From Chamaelirium japonicum (Eukaryota > Streptophyta > Magnoliopsida > Liliales > Melanthiaceae), in contig OX393555.1 in NCBI GenBank assembly GCA_947650365.1, forward strand, positions 83,271,995-83,335,994: DNA of 64,000 bases, given 5' to 3'. A program made the position numbers and the translations under genes. How positions within the stretch are numbered: the stretch's first letter is position 1; each line of letters opens with the position of its first letter. Below the pieces are notes generated by a model, which searched no databases, had not been told where the DNA came from, and saw only the letters and a program-made list of their open reading frames with translations. Of this stretch, positions 45,634 through 53,495 are shown one piece after another.

Positions 45634-47421
45634 ATACGACTGAATTAGAATGGATTGTACGAATGAATTAGAATTGATCATATGAATGAATTAGAATGGA
45701 TCGTACGAATGAATTAGAATGGATCGTGCGAATGGATTAGAAGGGATATATTTATGCGAATGAATTAGAATGGATCGAACGAATGAATTAGAATGGATAT
45801 ATTTGTGCGAATGAATTAGAATGGATCATACAAATGAATTAGAATGGATTGTACGAATGAATTAGAATGGATCGTACGAATGGATTATAATGGATCGTAC
45901 GAATGAATTAGAATGGATCGTACGAACGAATTAGAATGGATCGTATGAACGGATTAGAATGGATCGTACGAATGAATTAGAATGTATACATTCAAGCGAA
46001 TGAATTAGAATGGATCGTACGGATGAATTAGAATGGATCATAGGAATGAATTAGAATGGATCGTGCAAATGAATTAGAATGGATACATTCGTGCGAATTA
46101 ATTAGAATGTATCGTAGGAATGAATTAGAATGGATCGTACGAATGAATTATAATGGTTACATTTGAGCGAATGAATTAGAATAGATCGTAGGAATAAATT
46201 AGAATGGATCATACGAATGAATTAGAATAGATCGTAGGAATGAATTAGAATGGATCGTACGAATGAATTAGAATGGATCGTAGGAACAAATTAGAATGGA
46301 TCGTACGAACGAATTAGAATGGATCGTACGAATGAATTAGAATGGATCGTATGAATGAATTAGAATGGATCGTACGAATGAATTAGAATGGTTACATTCG
46401 TGCGAATGAATTAGAATGGATCATACGAATTTATTAGAATGGATCGTACGAATGGATTAAAATGGATCGTACGAATGAATTAGAATGGATCGTACAAATG
46501 AATTAGAAAGGTTACATTTGTGAGAATGAATTAGAATGGATCGTACGAAAAAATTAGAATGGATCGTACGAATGAATTAGAATGGATACATTTGTGCGAA
46601 TGAATTTGAATGGATCGTACGAATGAATTAGAATGGATCGTATGAATGAATTAGAATGGATCGTACGAACGAATTAGAATGGATCGTATGAACGAATTAG
46701 AATGGATCGTACGAATGAATTAGAATAGATACATTCGAGCAAATGAATTAGAATGGATCGTAGGAATGAATTAGAATGGATCGTATAAACGAATTAGAAT
46801 GGATCGTATGAATGAATTAGAATGGATACATTTGAGCGAATGTATTAGAATAGATCGTAGGAATGAATTAGAATGGATCATACGAAAAAATTAGAATGGA
46901 TCATACGAGTGAATTAGAATGGATCATACAAATGAATTAGAATGGATCGTACGAATGAATTAGAATGGATCATACGAATGAATTAGAATGGATCGTGCGA
47001 ATGAATTCGAATGGATCGTGCGAATGAATTAGAATGGATACATTCGTACAAATGAATTAGAATGGATCGTGCGAATGAATTTGAAAGGATCATACGAATG
47101 AATTAATGGATCGTACGAATGAATTAGAATGGATCGAACAAATGAATTAGAATGGATACATTTGAGCGAATGAATTAGAATAGGTCGTAGGAATGAATTA
47201 GAATGGATCATACGAAAAAATTAGAACGGATCGTACGAATGAATTAGAATGGATTGTACGAATGAATTAGAATGGATACATTCGTGCGAAAGAATTAGAA
47301 TGGATCGAGGAATGGATATATTTATGCGAATGAATTAGAATGGATCGAACGAATGAATTAGAATGGATACATTTGTGCGAAAGAATTAGAATGGATCGTA
47401 CGAATGAATTAGAATGGATAT
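45634..47421 (+). repeat. satellite block, plus orientation, cut by retrotransposon
   Basis: Plus-oriented monomers continue up to the element. The last bases are the target duplication GATAT (47417-47421). The block resumes in the same orientation after the element. Confidence 0.95.
47417..47421. repeat. target site duplication, left
   Basis: GATAT immediately before the element terminus TGTTCGG. The same five bases follow the other terminus at 60818. Five bp is the usual duplication for a Ty3/gypsy integrase. Confidence 0.95.
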
Positions 47422-48025
47422 TGTTCGGGGGATTTTTCGCTGGTCCGTGCAGGCTGCCTGCAAGACAAAGAAAAGAGAACGTGAGAACGGCTGGCTCCCT
47501 CAGGAGCGCAGACCCTCCGACGCTCAAGTCAGTCACAGTGGCACAACGGCGAGCTGTAATGGACCAAAGAGGAAGGAAAAGGGATTTCGAACCTGTACTA
47601 TGGAGCCTGGGGGTGAGCATTTATAGCAATCGGCGGCCTACCGTGGCCCGACACGTGGAGATTCTTCCGGCGCCTTCTAGACCCCCCACGTTCTGGCTCG
47701 CGTGGGTCTGACAGTCCTTGGTACTCGCGCCCTGACATTCTGTCGTCAGGCCTGCCAGGCGGTTTGAGTGGGGGAGGGAATCTTTCTTGTCGTGGCCAGG
47801 TGGCCCTTCTGGAATGTTCAAGTCTGGGAGGTCTCGAACTGATTCGAGCGAGCTTCCGTGGACCACGTAGCTTCCGTGGGGTTTTGACACCTGGCATCCT
47901 CTCATACATTGTGGGCGACCTCCGACGGGGAGCTAAGGTGAGCTCGCCCTCCATTGCTCCGCCTTCTCTTCCACATCTATCAAGAGTCGGACCTCACGGG
48001 AGCAACCTCCTCGATAAACTGGGGA

Positions 48026-48355
48026 ATTCTGGCGAGCTTGGGTGAGCTCCTGAGCGAGCTAGGGGCGAGCTCCTGCGCGAGCTAGGGGCGTCCGCGATGC
48101 CGGTGTCTTCGTTATGCATGACGGTCTAACTCCCGCTATCACTGCCAGCGAGTTCTCGCGCGGGCTTGGCGAACTCCGGGGCGAGCTCCTGAGCGAGCTT
48201 AGGCGAGCTCCTGGGTGAGCTTGGCGAGCTGCGGGGCGAGCTCCTGAGCGAGCTTCCGGGCGATCTCAGGCGAGCTCCATCGAGCTCAGGCGAGCTCCTG
48301 AGCGAGCTTCTGGGTGATCTCAGGCGAGCTCCATCGAGCTCAGGCGAGCTCTTAA
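48026..48355. repeat. GCGAGCT-rich degenerate subrepeats in 3' LTR
   Basis: The motif GCGAGCTCCTGAGCGAGCT and shorter forms recur irregularly, including a repeated CGATCTCAGGCGAGCTCCAT segment. The counterpart lies in the right LTR at about 60167-60496. The motif is rich in the palindrome GAGCTC and lies in U3. Confidence 0.8.
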
Positions 48356-48442
48356 GAGTGCTCTTGGCCTGGGCCCTTTCAGCCTAATGTGGATCTCGCT
48401 CCCTGTCAAGGTGATTTGGTGAGCACGGGGGAGCGAACACCT

Positions 48443-48582
48443 GCGAGCTGCACTCAGATACAAGGTGTCCATCCAGCTCCCTGCGGGGCGAGCTCCTGAG
48501 GGGTTGGGAGAGGCGAGCTGCACTCAGATACAAGGTGTCCATCCAGCTCCCTGTGGGGCGGCGAGCTCCTGATGGGCTGGGA
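48443..48582. repeat. 70-bp direct duplication in 3' LTR
   Basis: Two copies with a 70-bp offset, starting at 48443 and 48513. Each contains GCGAGCTGCACTCAGATAC and AGGTGTCCATCCAGCTCC. The same pair occurs in the 5' LTR. Confidence 0.85.
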
Positions 48583-48679
48583 GGGCGAGCTTTTTGGACG
48601 GGCTCCCTCGAGAACTCTTATCTCAGATGCGTTTGCAATGCTACCCAAGATATGTGGTTTCTGTCTACCCCCAACATTA

Positions 48680-48688
48680 CCCCCTCCT
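48680..48688 (-). other. polypurine tract
   Basis: The minus strand reads AGGAGGGGG then TAA directly before the LTR start TGTTGGGGG. This position and composition fit the primer site for plus-strand DNA synthesis. Confidence 0.85.
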
Positions 48689-48826
48689 GAGGGAGTGATC
48701 GAGGAAACTCGACGCTTGCTCAGGAGTCTTAGCGAACTCCTATCCCCGGCTATGTGCCTGATATCAATGTCTGCCGTAACAGTTTTCTTGCGGGGCGAAG
48801 ATAGTAGCGATGGCGGCCTACGCCGA
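48689..48826. other. spacer between polypurine tract and tandem array
   Basis: About 140 bp of element 3' region. I see no gene or motif here. Confidence 0.6.
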
Positions 48827-49556
48827 GAGCTTTGACTGCCAGTATTTCACAAACGCTGGGCGGGCCACGAGCATCAGCCATGAGCGATCTTCTGCGATGC
48901 GAGCTCCTCACCTGCGGTCAGGGTCAGCTTCGGGCAAGCTTGGGCGCCTGCCGTGGGCGGTCTGCATCGAGAGTTTTGACTCTCAGTACTTTTCAAAAAC
49001 GCTGGGCGGGCCACGAGCGTCAGCCACGAGCGATCTCCTTCCGGTGCGAGCTTGTCGCACGCGGCCAGGGTCTGCCTCGGGCGAGCTGCGGGCACCTGCC
49101 GCGAGCGATCTGCGTCGAGAGTTTTGACTCTCAGTACTTCACAAACGCTGGGCGGGCCACGAGCGTCAGCCACGAGCGATCTCCTTCCGGTGCGAGCTTG
49201 TCACACGCGGTCAGGGTCTGCTTCGGGCGAGCTTGGGCGCCTGCCGTGGGCGGTCTGCATCGAGAGTTTTGACTCTCAGTACTTTTCAAAAACGCTGGGC
49301 GGGCCACGAGCGTCAGCCACGAGCGATCTCCTTCCGGTGCGAGCTTGTCGCACGCGGCCAGGGTCTGCCTCGGGCGAGCTGCGGGCACCTACCGCGAGCG
49401 ATCTGCGTCGAGAGTTTTGACTCCCAGTATTTCACAAACGCTGGGCGGGCCACGAGCGTCAGCCACGAGCGATCTCCTTCCGGTGCGAGCTAGTCACACG
49501 CGGTCAGGGTCTGCTTCGGGCGAGCTTGGGGCGCCTGCCGCGGGCGATCTTGTGAC
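48827..49556. repeat. tandem array of ~146-bp units, alternating A-B-A-B-A
   Basis: Five units begin at GAGYTTTGAC: 48827, 48971, 49119, 49264 and 49412, with spacings 144, 148, 145 and 148 bp. Units 1, 3 and 5 have TTCACAAACGCTGG. Units 2 and 4 have TTTTCAAAAACGCTGG and are almost identical to each other, so a dimer of about 293 bp was duplicated. Short open frames on both strands here are products of the repeat, not genes. The array lies upstream of the antisense promoter. Tat-lineage 3' regions are known to carry such hypervariable tandem repeats. Confidence 0.93.
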
Positions 49557-49858
49557 TTGGGTATCGCACCGAATCTCCAACGGTCGCTTCACCTTAACTG
49601 CGGCGCGAGGCTCAACGCTGATACAGCGAATCTCATCATGAGACCCCGATCGGCGCGAGACGTGTGTCTCCTCCTCATTTGTCCCTTTCTCTGTCAATAA
49701 AGGACAGTGCTGGCGCCGGCGCAGCTTTTTCCACGCGTGGTCCACGTGGCGCTCGACGATTTGAGAGAAGCGAGCTGTCGCTTTGATCGCCGTCACATCG
49801 CCTCGCCGAGCACGCTTGGGCATTAACTGCGGGTCGATTCACCTGTCTCTCGCTCGCC
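49557..49858. other. upstream region of antisense gene
   Basis: About 300 bp between the tandem array and the plus-strand TATA box. It contains no convincing ORF. It is the expected place for promoter elements of the antisense gene, but I cannot name specific factor sites. Confidence 0.5.
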
Positions 49859-49866
49859 TATAAATA
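49859..49866 (+). promoter_or_regulatory. TATA box of the antisense gene
   Basis: TATAAATA followed by GGGG, 96 bp before the likely start codon at 49962. A start site about 30 bp downstream would give a leader of roughly 65-75 nt, normal for a plant mRNA. Confidence 0.75.
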
Positions 49867-49961
49867 GGGGACGGGGGGCAATTTTTACTGCTGCGTGAAA
49901 ACAGCTCTCCCTTCTCCCTTTGCTTCTAGTGCTTTCAGCTCGCTTTAGCCCTTCTGCTCTC

Positions 49962-51848
49962 ATGGCTTCCGCTGCTGACGTTGCTGCTGCTGTTGCTGCC
50001 GCTGCTGCTGCCGCCCAGGCCGCTGAGCCCGCCATCGAAAGAGCGGTGGTCTGGCTGCAAAACCCCGTCGGGGTGCCTGTCGGGGACAGTATCTGGGCGG
50101 CGATCGATCTCCCTCGGGAGATCCTCGTCACCGAGATGCCACTCTCGGGGAGGCCGCCCCAGGGCACAGTAGCTTCTGTCGGGCTGCTGTGGTCCGGGCT
50201 GCGGTTCCCCCTGAGTCATCTCGCCGGGGAGCTCCTGGAGTTGACGGGGCTTTGCCCCGCCCAACTCTCAGGAAACTCCTGGGGGATACTCTACGGGCTG
50301 TCCCAGCTGGAGACCGCTCTGAAGGCGAGGATCCCACTGAGCTACTTGCTCAAAAAGTGGCTCCTCAAGCCCTCACCGGTCTTCAGCACCGCGGGCTGCG
50401 GCTACTTTTACCTCGCCGGGCGGCCTGGCGAGGTGCTCCCCTTCTCCACCATCGAGAGCAAGGACCGCCACTGGAAGGACTATCCTTTCGTGGCGGTCGG
50501 CGACTGGCGCGGGCGGCACAGCGGAGTCCCGGCTCACCCCGGGGTTCCCCCGACGGCGGTCTTCCGGGAGATCTCCTTCTACAAGGCGGGGAAGAAGAAG
50601 TGCATCGCTCCCGACCGGGAGCGATCTCTGGACGATGCGATCCTCCACTACCTCGGTGGGCGGACTCCGGAGAAGATCACCGCCCCCGACTTCGCCTTCC
50701 AGCTGAAGGACGGGAAGACCGGCGCTATTCTGCTGAAGCAGAAGACCGTCCGGAAGAAGAAAGAGGAGGAGGTCGGCGCTATTCCGTCGATGCAGAACGC
50801 CCCTCCCTCCAAAGGGGCCAGCAAGGGGGCCGGGAGCTCGGGAGGCAACCCCCGTAAGAAGACGGTCCGGAGGCGGGCTTCGCCCATCCGCCTCAACGAC
50901 CCCGATACCATGGAGATGCTTCACCAGGGCGAAGCTTCCGCTCCTCCGCAACCTCCTCGCCCGGACGCCGGCCCAGGTCAGCCTCCCGCCCCAACTCCGA
51001 TTGTTCGCCGCAAGATCCAAATGGTTGAGCCCGACGACCCGAACATCGACCTCCCGCTTACCATGGCGGAAGTCGAGTCCGGGATGGCTCAAATTCTAAT
51101 GGGCTACTTCCCGGGCGATCTGACCGTCCCGCTTCGTGTAGCAGTGCTGACGCCGGAGATGGAGGCCCGCGGGAAGAAGAAGGCCAAACGCGCGGGGCCT
51201 GCGCCTTCTAACGTCCAGGCGGAGCAACGGCGGAAAGCGCTGGAGGAGGCGGGCTTGGACTCGGAGCCCAGCTGGACGGACTCTGCGGAGGAAGCAACAG
51301 GCTCCGAGGAAGAAGAGCCCGCCCCTCAAGCTCCTCGGGCGGAGCCTGTTGCTCCCGCCCAAGGGATGAAGCCCGCGACTCCATCAGCTCCCGCACCATG
51401 GCCGGGATCGAGCGGGCAGGAGCCTCCATCTCCCGCCGACGGGGCAGGGGTCCAGCAGGGCGAGTCCGACGCCGTCGCTGCGACCTCCTTGCCGGCCTCG
51501 GCTCCAACTCCCGCGGCCTCTACACCGGCGACCGCTCCAGCTCCCGCCCCTCCGGCCTCGCCTCCTGCAGAAGGCCAGGAGGGAGCGGGCTTCCAGCAGG
51601 GCTTAGGGGACCTGGTCTACAGGTCCCCTAGCTTTGTTGACATTGGCTCCGACTCCGAGTCCTTCAGCTCGGAGCCAGAGGCCAAGGGGGCCACCGCGGA
51701 CCCTCCGAGCCCGCCAGGAGCCAGAGCTCGCCCGGGGGAGGTGATAGCCCCCACTCCTCCTGGCGTGCCCCCTCCTTCCGGAGCTCCCGGGGGTCCCAGC
51801 GCGGGCTCCTCTGCGGAGGAGGGGAGGGCGCCCCACTACGTGCGGTAG
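49962..51848 (+). CDS. antisense-gene exon 1: plant gypsy-specific domain protein, interrupted by TAG
   Basis: The frame is open from an upstream ATG at 49920. I prefer the ATG at 49962 because its context (CATGGCTTCC) is the usual plant one and it begins MASAADV, followed by an alanine run. It has 628 codons before TAG at 51846-51848. The region about 70-210 residues into this protein (GLLWSGLRFPLSHLAGELLE and following, W/F/Y-rich) resembles the domain annotated as putative gypsy-type transposon / Transposase_28, known from antisense ORFs of Tat elements. Then come KKK-rich basic stretches and a long Pro/Ala/Glu-rich, probably disordered region. It runs opposite to gag-pol. After the TAG the same frame stays open for 21 more codons to a good splice donor, so the stop may be a recent nonsense change. 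Its molecular function is unknown to me. Confidence 0.8.
   Translation: MASAADVAAAVAAAAAAAQAAEPAIERAVVWLQNPVGVPVGDSIWAAIDLPREILVTEMPLSGRPPQGTVASVGLLWSGLRFPLSHLAGELLELTGLCPAQLSGNSWGILYGLSQLETALKARIPLSYLLKKWLLKPSPVFSTAGCGYFYLAGRPGEVLPFSTIESKDRHWKDYPFVAVGDWRGRHSGVPAHPGVPPTAVFREISFYKAGKKKCIAPDRERSLDDAILHYLGGRTPEKITAPDFAFQLKDGKTGAILLKQKTVRKKKEEEVGAIPSMQNAPPSKGASKGAGSSGGNPRKKTVRRRASPIRLNDPDTMEMLHQGEASAPPQPPRPDAGPGQPPAPTPIVRRKIQMVEPDDPNIDLPLTMAEVESGMAQILMGYFPGDLTVPLRVAVLTPEMEARGKKKAKRAGPAPSNVQAEQRRKALEEAGLDSEPSWTDSAEEATGSEEEEPAPQAPRAEPVAPAQGMKPATPSAPAPWPGSSGQEPPSPADGAGVQQGESDAVAATSLPASAPTPAASTPATAPAPAPPASPPAEGQEGAGFQQGLGDLVYRSPSFVDIGSDSESFSSEPEAKGATADPPSPPGARARPGEVIAPTPPGVPPPSGAPGGPSAGSSAEEGRAPHYVR
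51846..51848 (+). other. in-frame TAG before the splice donor
   Basis: TAG lies between CGG and CTG in a frame that otherwise continues to the exon end at 51911. One C-to-T change in a CAG codon (a CHG methylation context) would produce it. Alternatively, a weaker donor at 51840 (TAC|GTGCGG), also phase 0, would splice it out. Confidence 0.6.
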
Positions 51849-51911
51849 CTGCTGGGCCGCAACGTTTTCGCGCGGGCTCCCTTCGCTTCCATAAGCGAAG
51901 GCCTTGCCGAG

Positions 51912-51983
51912 GTACTCACCGCACCTGCCTCCTTATAAATCTTAGTCTCAATTTTTGCTAACTGTTTCACCTTCCTTATGCAG
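51912..51983 (+). other. probable 72-bp intron of the antisense gene
   Basis: Donor GAG|GTACTC at 51911/51912. Acceptor TTCCTTATGCAG|GCG at 51983/51984, preceded by a T-rich tract and a branch-point-like GCTAAC. Both ends are phase 0, so exon 1 and exon 2 join in frame. Length is near the lower limit for plant introns. The alternative donor at 51840 would give 144 bp. Confidence 0.7.
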
Positions 51984-52511
51984 GCGGAGAAGCAGAGCCA
52001 GGCGCTGGCCGCGGAGGTCGCTGGGGCCGGGAAGGCACTGGCCGCCTTGTTCGATGATTCCCTTCGGGGGTCCGAGCGCAAGGTAGACGAGCACATCCAC
52101 GAGCTTCAGCGAGCCAAGGGCTCCGAGGAGCTGAGGGTGGAGTCAGAGGCACTGCACCGCAGGGTCAAAACCCTGGCGTCAGGCCTCGCCATGGCCGAGG
52201 TAGCCAAAGGCCTGTCCGCTACTGCCCTCCTCAAGGCCAAGGCGGAGCGAGACGAAGCTGTGTCCGCCCGGGAGGTCGCACAGCGGGAGGCGGCTCAACT
52301 TCAGGGCGAGGTCGCTGCTCTGAAGACGGAGATTGCGGCCTTGAAGGAGACACACGCCAACGGCCTTCGGGCTCAGCAAGGCCGCCTCCAAGCCCAACTG
52401 GACGATCTCCTCAAGAAAGGCGCCCTGGCCGCTGTGGAGAAATACAAGACCGAAAGGTCGAAGAAGCGGCGCCGAGGGGACGACAGTGGGGCGGAGACAA
52501 GCAAGCCTTGA
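51984..52511 (+). CDS. antisense-gene exon 2: coiled-coil C-terminus
   Basis: 175 codons plus stop. Nearly the whole exon is Ala/Glu/Lys/Leu-rich with heptad spacing, for example LQGEVAALKTEIAALKETHA, which indicates a long coiled coil. It ends with a basic, nuclear-signal-like SKKRRRGDD stretch. An ATG at 51978 falls inside the acceptor region and is probably not the start. A coiled coil after the gypsy-specific domain is common in antisense proteins of Tat elements, which suggests self-association; partners are unknown. Confidence 0.75.
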   Translation, partial: AEKQSQALAAEVAGAGKALAALFDDSLRGSERKVDEHIHELQRAKGSEELRVESEALHRRVKTLASGLAMAEVAKGLSATALLKAKAERDEAVSAREVAQREAAQLQGEVAALKTEIAALKETHANGLRAQQGRLQAQLDDLLKKGALAAVEKYKTERSKKRRRGDDSGAETSKP

Positions 52512-52551
52512 GCTTGCTGCCTTGTAACTACTTTTGTAATTTTTGCCAATC

Positions 52552-52557
52552 AATGAA
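52552..52557 (+). terminator. probable polyadenylation signal of the antisense gene
   Basis: AATGAA about 40 bp after the stop codon, with TGTAA-rich sequence just upstream (TTTTGTAATTTTTG). Fits plant near-upstream and far-upstream elements loosely. Confidence 0.5.
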
Positions 52558-52985
52558 ATTTATCTTTCTGGGCCCGCATATGCGTTTCTTTCTTTCTATG
52601 TGCCTTTTATGAGTCCGCTTTGGGAGTTCGCAGCGACCTCGAGAGCGATACCCCGGGCGAGGCAGCTAATTCGATTCAACCCTTTTATTTTTAAGTATAT
52701 GCAAACGAAAAACTCGGCATGCTCGTAAAAACTCGATAGTCTCTGAGCCCGGAAAATGTTAAAACGAATCAAAAGACTTCAAAAACTTCCCTACACTCAG
52801 AGACTTAAGCGATTTTTATTTTTAAAGGAAACTAATAAGTGCTAGCTGCCCCCTGCCCGGTTAATTTCTCTCGATGATCCTGTTTGGCGGGCTCGCCCTT
52901 TGAGGGGTTTGCCAACGCCAGGATGCTTCCGTTCATGGCAGGTGAACGCAAAGGATCCTAGTTAGGTTTAGAGTCCACTAGGCAG
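52558..52985. other. spacer between the convergent genes
   Basis: AT-richer than the coding parts. I see no ORF of note and no recognisable motif, apart from a decayed partial unit of the 78-bp repeat at its right end (from about 52966). Confidence 0.6.
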
Positions 52986-53382
52986 CGGACTTCCCCGGAA
53001 AGCTCAAGGTCGCCCACCGGCTGCCTCTGAGGATCCTGGTCTTGCTTTAAGTCCGCACAACGGCGGACTGCCCCGGGAAGCTCAAGGTCGCCCACTGGCT
53101 GCCTCTGAGGATCCCGGTCTTGCTTTAAGTCCGCACAACGGCGGACTGCCCCGGGAAGCTCAAGGTCGCCCACTGGCTGCCTCTGAGGATCCCGGTCTTG
53201 CTTTAAGTCCGCACAACGGCGGACTGCCCCGGGAAGCTCAAGGTCGCCCACTGGCTGCCTCTGAGGATTCCGGTCTTGCTTTAAGTCCGCACAACGGCGG
53301 ACTGCTCCGGGAAGCTCAAGGTCGCCCACTGGCTGCCTCTGAGGATCCCGGTCTTGCTTTAAGTCCGCACAACGGCGGACTG
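52986..53382. repeat. 78-bp tandem repeat downstream of pol
   Basis: Five full units start at 52986, 53064, 53142, 53220 and 53298, plus a partial at 53376. Each contains AAGCTCAAGGTCGCCCA and GTCCGCACAACGGCGGACT; the latter has inverted arms (GTCCGC/GCGGAC) able to form a hairpin. Units 2-5 are almost identical and the first is more diverged. Because 78 is a multiple of 3, a 164-codon frame stays open on the minus strand (52958-53452) with a 26-residue periodic product; I do not regard it as a proven gene. Confidence 0.93.
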
Positions 53383-53495
53383 TTTTGTAGATTAAGCGAG
53401 CTCTTGGTGCGGCGAGCTTCCGGGTGGAATTCTTTGTGGAAAATCCCGTCATTCATTCATAACCTCTTCAAAAAGAAAATTTTACAAAAATTTCC
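53383..53495 (-). other. region just downstream of pol stop
   Basis: About 110 bp of T/A-rich sequence following the pol stop in the sense direction. No feature recognised. Confidence 0.5.

Larger units (their letters stand above)
1..47421. repeat. 23/28-bp satellite array, left part
   Basis: Uninterrupted tandem array. The consensus monomer is 23 bp: GAATGAATTAGAATGG then ATCGTAC. A 28-bp class has GGATACATTCGTGC before the core, so five extra bases (ACATT). Common variants are a TCCACC linker with GAGTTAG core, AGATCGTAGG, TTTGAATGG, and GGTTACATTCGTGAG following GAATTAGAAA. The monomer contains GATC and the palindrome TCGTACGA. Array orientation flips repeatedly; plus means the GAATGAATTAGAATGG orientation. 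It holds no gene. Short open frames arise because three 23-bp monomers equal 23 codons, and their peptides repeat IHSNSF. Monomer lengths and palindromy fit the Chionographis japonica holocentromere satellite as I remember it; that identification is inference. Confidence 0.97.
47422..48676 (-). repeat. 3' LTR (left copy, 1255 bp)
   Basis: Starts TGTTCGG and ends CCCCCAACA on the plus strand. It aligns to 59553-60817 with six substitutions (47451, 47481, 47635, 48067, 48315 and 48439 in this copy) and lacks 10 bp present in the other copy after GGACCACGT. The minus-strand TATAAATG at 47618-47625 matches the promoter box of the 5' LTR. Being downstream of the polypurine tract, this copy would supply the 3' end of the genomic RNA. 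I found no clear AATAAA in it. Confidence 0.96.

Noticed and set aside
1-47421. CRISPR-like array (short repeats at regular spacing)
   Set aside because: There are no unique spacers: the linkers are variants of the same few bases, the monomers are contiguous, and the context is a plant retrotransposon and satellite.
47267-47711. Open frames crossing from satellite into the left LTR (117 codons on minus, 123 on plus)
   Set aside because: They are chimeras of satellite and LTR sequence. The LTR part recurs as a similar open frame in the right LTR with a different upstream sequence, so it is chance openness in GC-rich DNA.
47598-48648. Several 60-118-codon open frames within the LTRs on both strands, duplicated at 59729-60789
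   Set aside because: LTRs of this lineage do not encode proteins. The frames overlap each other on both strands and show no recognisable domain.
48810-49493. Overlapping 85-146-codon frames over the 146-bp tandem array
   Set aside because: They exist in several frames and on both strands at once, as expected of a GC-rich tandem repeat. No domain is seen.
50373-51092. 239-codon minus-strand frame opposite antisense exon 1, and a 222-codon frame at 50189-50857
   Set aside because: Shadows of the GC-rich exon 1. Their composition is Arg/Pro/Gly-rich without motifs, whereas the exon 1 frame has a recognisable domain, a promoter and a splice site.
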